In this document: piece after piece, positions 5,559-10,051 of the stretch
How positions within the stretch are numbered: position 1 is the first letter of the stretch
How the letters are laid out: each line of letters opens with the position of its first letter
Made by a program: the position numbers and the translations under genes
Notes under the pieces: model-generated
Seen by the model: the letters and a program-made list of their open reading frames with translations, nothing else
Told to the model about the DNA's origin: nothing
Databases searched by the model: none
NCBI GenBank assembly: GCA_026394835.1
Contig: JAPLZW010000002.1
Coordinates: 1-10,051, forward strand
DNA: 10,051 nt
From: Candidatus Wolfebacteria bacterium
Lineage (GTDB): Bacteria; Patescibacteriota; Minisyncoccia; UBA6257; UBA9933
Reading direction: 5' to 3'

Positions 5559-5680
5559 CCCCCACACCTAACGAGGAAAACGCAGTATTCCAAAACCAAT
5601 GATACCACCAAGACTATCTCTTTCTGTTATAAATTAATCATACCAAAAACTAGATAATGTTCCTTGTTAGGTGTGGGGGT
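5558..5680. promoter_or_regulatory. Pair of inverted 21-nt elements between the divergent 16S and rpmE promoters
   Basis: Positions 5558-5578 are the reverse complement of 5660-5680 with a single difference; the core is GTTAGGTGTGGGGGT. Each copy reads in the direction of the promoter it precedes: directly touching the -35 of 16S, and 16 nt before the -35 of rpmE. The 81 nt between the arms show no gene. It may be an operator or activator site shared by 16S and L31. Confidence 0.6.
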
Positions 5681-5696
5681 CAAGTAGTAAAAATTA

Positions 5697-5725
5697 TTGA
5701 CTATTAATAACATATCTTGTAGTAT
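5697..5725 (+). promoter_or_regulatory. Promoter of rpmE (L31)
   Basis: TTGACT (5697-5702) and TAGTAT (5720-5725) have an ideal 17-bp spacer. The transcript would start near 5732, leaving a leader of under 20 nt with no Shine-Dalgarno. Confidence 0.75.
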
Positions 5726-5749
5726 ATTACACGTAATTAATCAAAATCC

Positions 5750-5913
5750 ATGAAAAAAGACATTCACCCTCAATATTACCCAAAAGCGAAAATAAGTTGC
5801 GCCTGCGGCACCGTTTTTACGGTTGGCGCCACAAGACCCGAAATCAAAGTTGAAATCTGCTCGGCCTGCCATCCTTTTTATACCGGAAAGCCAGAGTCAA
5901 GAAAACGAAATAA
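5750..5913 (+). CDS. rpmE: Ribosomal protein L31, apparently frameshifted near its 3' end
   Basis: L31 bridges the ribosomal subunits on the 50S side. Residues 1-47 are a clear match (MKKDIHPQYYPKAKISCACG, PEIKVEICSACHPFYTGK), with the zinc-binding Cys set of the C+ form (C17, C19, C37, C40). After GK the open frame continues to 5998 (82 codons). That tail is unlike L31, crosses the terminator hairpin at 5916-5947 and the prfA promoter, and ends in a hydrophobic string. Shifting by -1 at GGAAAG (5885-5890) instead gives ARVKKTK then TAA at 5911-5913, just before the terminator, and resembles the family's GRVEKFK ending. So the real product is probably about 54 residues. The cause could be a missing A in the assembly, a true mutation, or slippage of tRNA-Lys from AAG to AAA. 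The start is fixed by homology. Confidence 0.85.
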
Positions 5914-5915
5914 AA

Positions 5916-5952
5916 AAATCCCCTCCAATTCAAATCGGAGGGGATTTTATTT
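5916..5952 (+). terminator. Intrinsic terminator after rpmE
   Basis: AAATCCCCTCC (5916-5926) pairs perfectly with GGAGGGGATTT (5937-5947), followed by TATTTT. The A-run before it would make it usable on the minus strand too. Confidence 0.88.
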
Positions 5953-5957
5953 TGAAA

Positions 5958-5985
5958 TTGATTTTAGCCAAATTCACGTTATAAT
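5958..5985 (+). promoter_or_regulatory. Promoter of the prfA-like gene
   Basis: TTGATT (5958-5963) and a consensus TATAAT (5980-5985) are 16 bp apart. Transcription would start near 5992, so the heptamer array makes up nearly the whole leader. Confidence 0.7.
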
Positions 5986-5994
5986 TTTCTTATT

Positions 5995-6029
5995 CTAGCT
6001 ACTAGATCCTAGCTACTAACTACTAGTTA
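5995..6029 (+). repeat. Degenerate heptamer tandem repeat in the prfA leader
   Basis: Five 7-nt units run without gaps: CTAGCTA, CTAGATC, CTAGCTA, CTAACTA, CTAGTTA. The array ends one base before the ATG. It contains no ribosome binding site. Confidence 0.8.
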
Positions 6030-6030
6030 T

Positions 6031-6753
6031 ATGGATAAACTGATTTTGGAAATCCGCGCCGGAGCCGGAGGCGACGAAGCCTCAATCTTCGCGGGCGACC
6101 TCGTTAAAATGTACCAGCGCTTCGCGCAAAAGCGCGGCTGGAAATTTTCGTTTATTGATTCAAGCCAATCAAGCCAGGACGGCTATAAAACTTTTATCGG
6201 CAAAATTGAAGGCCCGAACTCTTACGACGAGCTTAAACAAGAGTCCGGAGTGCACCGGGTGCAACGCATTCCTAAAACCGAAAAAAACGGCCGGGTCCAC
6301 ACCTCAACCGCCTCGGTCGCGATTATGCCGATAGTGGAGACACGGGAAGTGAATATAAATCCGGGAGATTTGGAAATTTCTTTTTTCCGTTCATCCGGCC
6401 CGGGCGGGCAAAATGTCAATAAAGTTGAAACCGCGGTCCGCATAGTCCATAAACCCACGGGTGTCGTAGTCGCCTGCCAGAACGGCCGCTCCCAGCACGC
6501 GAACCGCGAGGAGGCCATGGAAATTTTAAGGTCAAAAATTTACGAACAGAAAAAAATTGAAGAAGAATCCAAGTCCGGCAATATGCGGCGCGAACAAATC
6601 GGCACCGCCGACCGATCGGAAAAAATCCGGACTTATAATTTCCCTGATGATCGCATCACCGATCACCGGATAGGAAAAAAATGGCACAACATTGAAAAAA
6701 TTCTTGAGGGAGATTTGGACCCGATAGTTAAGGCATTTAAAAATCCGGCTTAA
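6031..6753 (+). CDS. prfA: Peptide chain release factor 1-type protein lacking domain 1
   Basis: This protein should recognise stop codons and trigger hydrolysis of peptidyl-tRNA. It opens directly at the PCRF domain (LILEIRAGAGGDEASIFAGD, residues 4-23). It has a P-x-T stop-codon motif (PKT, 81-83, in RVQRIPKTE), which marks the RF1 type reading UAA/UAG; RF2 has SPF there. The catalytic GGQ is at 125-127 (RSSGPGGQNVNK). The C-terminal part (MRREQIGTADRSEKIRTYNF, RITDHRIG) is typical. At 240 residues it is about 120 shorter than usual RF1 (about 360): the N-terminal helical domain 1 is missing. The upstream DNA is a promoter plus stop-rich repeats, so this is not a wrong start. The variant GPGGQNVNK, rather than GAGGQHVN, is a mild oddity. 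Methylation of Gln127 by PrmC is expected from the family. Confidence 0.93.
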   Translation: MDKLILEIRAGAGGDEASIFAGDLVKMYQRFAQKRGWKFSFIDSSQSSQDGYKTFIGKIEGPNSYDELKQESGVHRVQRIPKTEKNGRVHTSTASVAIMPIVETREVNINPGDLEISFFRSSGPGGQNVNKVETAVRIVHKPTGVVVACQNGRSQHANREEAMEILRSKIYEQKKIEEESKSGNMRREQIGTADRSEKIRTYNFPDDRITDHRIGKKWHNIEKILEGDLDPIVKAFKNPA

Positions 6754-6764
6754 GCCGGATTTTT
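6739..6764. terminator. Bidirectional terminator between prfA and the convergent transglycosylase gene
   Basis: The 26 nt form a perfect palindrome: AAAAATCCGGC, TTAA, GCCGGATTTTT. An A-run on one side and a T-run on the other serve both strands. The prfA stop codon TAA (6751-6753) is in the loop, and the minus-strand stop (6766-6768) lies just outside. Confidence 0.9.
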
Positions 6765-6765
6765 G

Positions 6766-8199
6766 TTAAGCATTCAAAACATTAATATCATCCTGGAAAT
6801 TTTCTGTCTGGGCGATAACTCTTGCTCCGTAAGTCGAAAGATAATATCTCCATCTTGAGCCGGCGTAATATTTGGCGGCCGCGATTTTTTCCTGTGCCAG
6901 CGTGGCGTTAGCCGCTCCAGCATCTTTTAAATACAATGCGGTTGCCATAAAAGCGTCCGCATTGCTCCATGGCGAAGGCGGATTGCTTCCGGTTATACTC
7001 GCCACCCTATCTTTATATAAAGCCCATGTTGAAGGAATAAATTGCGCCGGACCCATAGCGCCGCCGTAAGCTCCATCGGCATTGGCGCAGGAAACTTTAA
7101 TAATTCCCTCATCAAGATTTTTTTGGAGTCCGAGTTCCGAAATCAGCTGAAGGAAAATAGGAGTATCGCGCTTCGGATTCATGGCGGTTTTATAATCGCA
7201 TTTGCCGACATTCTTTCCCAGAGCCGATTCTCTGTCTAAAATCGCAAGGAGGAACGCCGCGCGGACTCCTGTCGCCTGCTCCGCGGCCTTAGCCAGCTGA
7301 TAAGCATCCGCAAAATTCATCTCTCCTCCGCCGAGCAATTGGAATATCTGGATCCTGATTTGCGCCGCGGTTTTCTTTTTTTCCGCGACCAATTTCTGAT
7401 ACACCGATTCCTTGCCTTTGGTTTCTACGAGCAATGTCGCCTTTGCCGATTGGGTTTCTTGAATATTTGCCCTTTGCTCATCCTGATAGGCCTTCAGAGC
7501 CGTCGCGTCTTCTTTCTGCAACGCCAAAACTTCTTTTTGGTCAACTAAATTTTGCTTGGTTTCAATTATCTTCTGAAGTTCGGTCCGTAAATTATCCTGA
7601 AGCGCCACGAGATTATTGACGTCTCCGAAAAAATCCGAAAGCTTTGGGTTTTTCAGAAGCACTTCAATCAAACTATCGCCATCATTTTCGTAAACCGACT
7701 GAATCATACTGGAAAGATTCTGCTTACCCTCGCCTATGGAAACCTCGGCATCGCTTATTTTTCCCTGGGTGTTTTTAATTTCGTTATCAAGATTGGCCAA
7801 GCTTAAATTAATCACTTTTATCTGCAAATTCAGCTTGGAGACCTGGGTGTTTAATTTTTTTATTTCGGATTGAAGACTGCTGCCCTGCTTCTGATACTGT
7901 TCAATAGTGGCTTCATGCTGGGCTATTTGATTTTCCAAATCCGAAAGCTGGGCTTCAAGAATTTTCCTCTGTTCTTCGTTTTGAGCGGCTCTTGAAACAT
8001 CAACATAAACAAAGGAAGCTCCCGTCGGAGCGAAAGCGTAACCGAAAATAAAAGTCGAAACGGCGAATAAAACCAAAGCCCATTTTGAAACGGCCTTAAC
8101 GGGCATCCTTACGATTTTTTGAACCGAAAGGTTAATCCTGCTCCCCGCAATCTCTCTTCCGGCTTTTTTCCTGATGTCGATTAAAACTTTTGGTTTCAT
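6766..8199 (-). CDS. Membrane-anchored coiled-coil protein with C-terminal lytic transglycosylase domain
   Basis: This 477-residue envelope protein probably cleaves peptidoglycan glycan strands. Residues 1-38 are basic and cytoplasmic; 39-58 (KWALVLFAVSTFIFGYAFAP region) form a membrane anchor or uncleaved signal. Residues 72-165 and 196-285 are heptad-rich coiled coils resembling PcsB/CwlO/EnvC regulators of cell-wall hydrolases. Residues 295-460 form an SLT-like domain with the probable catalytic Glu324 (LLAILDRESALG), GAYGGAMGPAQFIPSTW (376-392) and the helix around ADAFMATALYLKDAG, closest in pattern to the MltB/SLT_2 type. Cys334 and Cys371 could form a disulfide. It lies 21 nt after the L25 stop and is probably co-transcribed. 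Met32 is a possible later start, but would shorten the cytoplasmic tail only. PcsB-like coils usually carry a CHAP or peptidase domain; here they carry a transglycosylase. Confidence 0.85.
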   Translation of the reverse strand: MKPKVLIDIRKKAGREIAGSRINLSVQKIVRMPVKAVSKWALVLFAVSTFIFGYAFAPTGASFVYVDVSRAAQNEEQRKILEAQLSDLENQIAQHEATIEQYQKQGSSLQSEIKKLNTQVSKLNLQIKVINLSLANLDNEIKNTQGKISDAEVSIGEGKQNLSSMIQSVYENDGDSLIEVLLKNPKLSDFFGDVNNLVALQDNLRTELQKIIETKQNLVDQKEVLALQKEDATALKAYQDEQRANIQETQSAKATLLVETKGKESVYQKLVAEKKKTAAQIRIQIFQLLGGGEMNFADAYQLAKAAEQATGVRAAFLLAILDRESALGKNVGKCDYKTAMNPKRDTPIFLQLISELGLQKNLDEGIIKVSCANADGAYGGAMGPAQFIPSTWALYKDRVASITGSNPPSPWSNADAFMATALYLKDAGAANATLAQEKIAAAKYYAGSRWRYYLSTYGARVIAQTENFQDDINVLNA

Positions 8200-8220
8200 C
8201 GAACAAAGAATTCTTCGGAG

Positions 8221-8895
8221 TTATTTTTTCTCTTCTTCGGCTTTCCCGGTTTCTTCAGTTTGTTTCTTTTTTTCTTCACCCTCAACCTTCACGTCTTCAA
8301 CGCTTACCGGCTGAATAATCTCTTCTTCCTTTGCCTGTTCGGTAACGGTCGCAACAACGGCCTCGGAATCAATAGACACCCTGATTTTATCGCTTATTGT
8401 CAAATCTTTGACATGGATATTTTCTCCTATCTGGGTTAAGCGGCTAAGGTCAACTTCTATATGCTGCGGCAAATCTCCGGGTAAAGCTTCCACTTCCAAC
8501 TCTTGGATCGCCCTGATTAAAACACCGTTGTATTCTTTTACTGCCGGCGCCTCTCCCATAAAATGAAGCGGGATGTTGGTTTTTATCTTCTGGTCCATTC
8601 TTACCTCGTAAAAATCAATGCTCATAATTTCATCCGTCAAAGAATTTTTCTGGACGTCGTGAATCAAAACATTGAGGTCGGTTCCCGATTTTCCGCCATT
8701 ATCTTCTATTTTCAGCTTAACAACCGAACTTTCTCCGACTTCTTTTAAAATCTTCGCGAATTCTCTGGCTGAAACGGATAAATGCTCATTCGCGAAACCA
8801 TGGCCGTAGAGTTCGGCCGGAATCAAACCCTCGCTTCTTAATGATTTTGTTTTCTTGCCGAAAATCTCTCTTTTTTGCGCTAAAATATTGGTCAT
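8221..8895 (-). CDS. rplY: 50S ribosomal protein L25 / general stress protein Ctc, long form
   Basis: It binds 5S rRNA in the large subunit. The 224-residue protein has the N-terminal 5S-binding domain at 1-95 (AQKREIFGKKTKSLRSEGLI, PAELYGHG, SSVVKLKIED, VLIHDVQKNSL, SIDFYEV) and the C-terminal TL5/Ctc beta domain at 97-187 (IPLHFMGEAPAVKEYNGVLI, LEVEALPGDLPQHIEVDLS). A lysine/glutamate-rich tail follows at 188-224 and is probably disordered. The length fits the TL5/Ctc long form rather than the 94-residue E. coli form. It is first in a two-gene unit with the transglycosylase. The start is fixed by homology; the leader is a heptamer array without a Shine-Dalgarno. Confidence 0.94.
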   Translation of the reverse strand: MTNILAQKREIFGKKTKSLRSEGLIPAELYGHGFANEHLSVSAREFAKILKEVGESSVVKLKIEDNGGKSGTDLNVLIHDVQKNSLTDEIMSIDFYEVRMDQKIKTNIPLHFMGEAPAVKEYNGVLIRAIQELEVEALPGDLPQHIEVDLSRLTQIGENIHVKDLTISDKIRVSIDSEAVVATVTEQAKEEEIIQPVSVEDVKVEGEEKKKQTEETGKAEEEKK

Positions 8896-8897
8896 GA

Positions 8898-8932
8898 AAT
8901 AGTAGCTAGTATTTAGTATTTAGTATCTAGTA
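8898..8932 (-). repeat. Degenerate heptamer tandem repeat in the L25 leader
   Basis: On the minus strand five units read TACTAGA, TACTAAA, TACTAAA, TACTAGC, TACTATT. The array ends 2 nt before the L25 ATG and touches the -10 element at its other end. Confidence 0.8.
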
Positions 8933-8959
8933 TACTACGCATAAATACGAAAAAGGCAA
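8932..8959 (-). promoter_or_regulatory. Likely promoter of the L25 gene
   Basis: On the minus strand TTGCCT (8954-8959) and TAGTAT (8932-8937) are 16 bp apart. An overlapping TATACT 3 nt further on is an alternative -10 with a 19-bp spacer. Confidence 0.5.
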
Positions 8960-8969
8960 TACCAGCGAA

Positions 8970-9004
8970 GAATTATGAATAAAGAAGTAAGAATTAAGAA
9001 TTAA
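8970..9004. repeat. Degenerate heptamer tandem repeat between aldolase and L25 genes
   Basis: On the plus strand five units read GAATTAT, GAATAAA, GAAGTAA, GAATTAA, GAATTAA. It follows the aldolase terminator's T-run directly. Confidence 0.75.
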
Positions 9005-9029
9005 AATTCTCCGCTTAAATTCCGGAGAA
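9003..9029 (-). terminator. Intrinsic terminator of the aldolase gene, overlapping its stop codon
   Basis: On the minus strand TTCTCCG (9023-9029) pairs with CGGAGAA (9007-9013), followed by TTTT. The stop codon (9015-9017) is in the loop, so the last codons of the gene form the left arm. Confidence 0.75.
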
Positions 9030-9914
9030 AAGTCGTAACCTTGCCTCTATGATTTTCTCTATTTCTTCCTTAACCTTAGGCAATAGTTTGTACGGCACGA
9101 TTTCATCGGGACTATTTTTTAAGGCTTCTTCCACCCCCTTTCTCCAAGCAACCCTCAATTCCGTATTTATGTGGACAATAGACATCCCTGACTTAATCGC
9201 CAAAATAAAATCGCTGTCTTTTATTCCGGAACCGCCATGCAAAACCAAAGGAACCGCTTGCCCTGAAGCGGCTTGAAGAGCGTCCTTTATGTCTTTAATT
9301 CTTTTTATATTCAAATCCGGATTCGGCGCATTCTTAAACATACCGTGGATATTGCCGACAGCAGGAGCGAGCATGTCCACCCGGGTTTCTTTCACGAACC
9401 GCGCGGCATCTTCGGGCTTCGTTAAGTCTTCTTCTTTAATCGCGATATCATCGGGAATTTTATCCATTATCACGGACCCGCCGCCGATATAGCCCATCTC
9501 ACCCTCTATCACAAAATCAGGATTGGTTTCCCTGGTCCACTCCGCGGCTTCTTTGGTTTTCGCGATATTTTCTTCAAGCGGAGATTTGCTGAAATCAAAA
9601 ACCGCGGAATCAAAACCCGCCTGAACCGCTTCTTTTATTCCCTGGAAAGAATGCGTATGGTCGGCATTCAGATATATCGGATATTCGCCATCTTTAGTCG
9701 AATATTCTTCGCGTAAACTTTTGATCAAAGCCACGGCTTGCCCTATTCCTATAAAATCCCGTTCCCCTTCGGAGACACCGATGATTACGGGAAGCCCAAG
9801 TTTATGCGCGGCTTCAAAAATTGCTTTTAAAGAAACTAAGTCGGAAATATTAAAATGCCCGATGGCAATTTTCTTAGCCTCTGCATCCTTGATTGTTTCT
9901 ATTAAAGATTTCAT
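9015..9914 (-). CDS. fba: Class II fructose-bisphosphate aldolase family protein
   Basis: This zinc-dependent aldolase family splits fructose-1,6-bisphosphate into dihydroxyacetone phosphate and glyceraldehyde-3-phosphate in glycolysis, in the cytoplasm. The 299-residue length fits. Family motifs are present in order: IGHFNISDL (18-26), catalytic/metal region NADHTH with D85 and H86, EGEMGYIGGG (137-146; usually EAELG-x-IGG), AVGNIHGMF with H190, LVLHGGSGI with H226 (224-231), and VHINTELR (247-254; usually KVNIDTDLR). The changes from common versions (HLDHG to NADHT, GTSHG to GNIHG) are notable, so a tagatose-bisphosphate or related aldolase is possible. It is a single-gene unit with its own -10 and terminator. 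Confidence 0.9.
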   Translation of the reverse strand: MKSLIETIKDAEAKKIAIGHFNISDLVSLKAIFEAAHKLGLPVIIGVSEGERDFIGIGQAVALIKSLREEYSTKDGEYPIYLNADHTHSFQGIKEAVQAGFDSAVFDFSKSPLEENIAKTKEAAEWTRETNPDFVIEGEMGYIGGGSVIMDKIPDDIAIKEEDLTKPEDAARFVKETRVDMLAPAVGNIHGMFKNAPNPDLNIKRIKDIKDALQAASGQAVPLVLHGGSGIKDSDFILAIKSGMSIVHINTELRVAWRKGVEEALKNSPDEIVPYKLLPKVKEEIEKIIEARLRLFSGI

Positions 9915-9922
9915 TTGTTTTG

Positions 9923-9928
9923 ATTATA
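9923..9928 (-). promoter_or_regulatory. Consensus -10 of the aldolase gene, nearly leaderless
   Basis: TATAAT lies only 8 nt before the ATG on the minus strand, so transcription should start 0-2 nt before the start codon. No good -35 is seen at 16-18 bp. Confidence 0.55.
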
Positions 9929-9964
9929 ACTTATTATCGGGAAAATTTATAGTTTCAATATAAA

Positions 9965-10006
9965 TACCAACTACTAAATTCTAACTACCATATACTAATT
10001 CTACTC
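9965..10006. repeat. Degenerate heptamer tandem repeat upstream of the aldolase
   Basis: On the plus strand units read TACCAAC, TACTAAA, TTCTAAC, TACCATA, TACTAAT, then a decayed TCTACTC. The remaining 45 nt to the window edge are AT-rich with no gene that I can see. Confidence 0.75.
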
Positions 10007-10051
10007 CAAATGAATTTCTTTTGAGAAAATTTCTAATTTGTTTTTTTGTTT

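Noticed and set aside
5558..5680. Insertion sequence with 21-bp terminal inverted repeats
   Set aside because: The 81-nt interior has no coding capacity, no target duplication is visible, and the arms sit at two promoters; kept as a regulatory candidate.
8898..9004. Heptamer arrays as a CRISPR array
   Set aside because: Units are 7 nt and contiguous, without spacers, and no cas gene is present.

Overview
The window looks like a genome fragment from the Candidate Phyla Radiation (Patescibacteria), probably a Parcubacteria-type organism. Five things point there: AT-rich DNA with very short intergenic gaps; a highly divergent 16S rRNA gene interrupted by an intron; that 16S standing alone with its own promoter and terminator; a compact release factor; and a small type IV pilus gene cluster. 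No database search was possible, so this placement is inference. The standard genetic code fits: TGA ends the gene at 724, and no reading frame needs recoding.

Region 1 (1-2965, all minus strand) is a type IV pilus locus. In transcription order it holds a CheY-like response regulator, two paralogous type IV prepilins, an unrecognised polytopic membrane protein, and the start of a PilB/GspE assembly ATPase that runs off the left edge. A good promoter (3011-3039) precedes the regulator. A second likely promoter lies between the two pilins. Three consecutive hairpins fill the gap before pilB.

Region 2 (3055-5580, minus strand) is a solitary 16S rRNA transcription unit. It has a strong promoter, a leader containing a terminator-like hairpin, a 25-bp stem pairing leader with trailer (RNase III type), and an intrinsic terminator. 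Within the gene is a 530-nt group I intron without a homing endonuclease, inserted after E. coli position 788. Several normally invariant bases are changed, but always as compensating pairs (helices 18, 28 and 37). The 3' end is odd: about 20 nt separate helix 45 from the only CCUCC, and that CCUCC is inside a perfect hairpin. None of the eight other intact genes, nor pilB, has a Shine-Dalgarno sequence at normal spacing.

Region 3 (5558-6764, plus strand) is transcribed divergently from the 16S. It carries rpmE (L31), apparently with a one-base frameshift near its 3' end, then a terminator, a new promoter and a prfA-like release factor lacking domain 1. A 21-nt element occurs once upstream of the 16S promoter and once upstream of the L31 promoter, pointing along each transcript.

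Region 4 (6739-10051, minus strand) converges on prfA through a shared bidirectional terminator. It holds a ribosomal protein L25 gene followed by an envelope protein with a coiled coil and lytic transglycosylase domain, and separately a class II fructose-bisphosphate aldolase with an almost leaderless promoter.

Degenerate tandem 7-nt repeats occur at five places: inside the 16S intron, in the prfA and L25 leaders, after the aldolase, and upstream of it. They form a family of non-coding repeats that ordinary annotation would miss.
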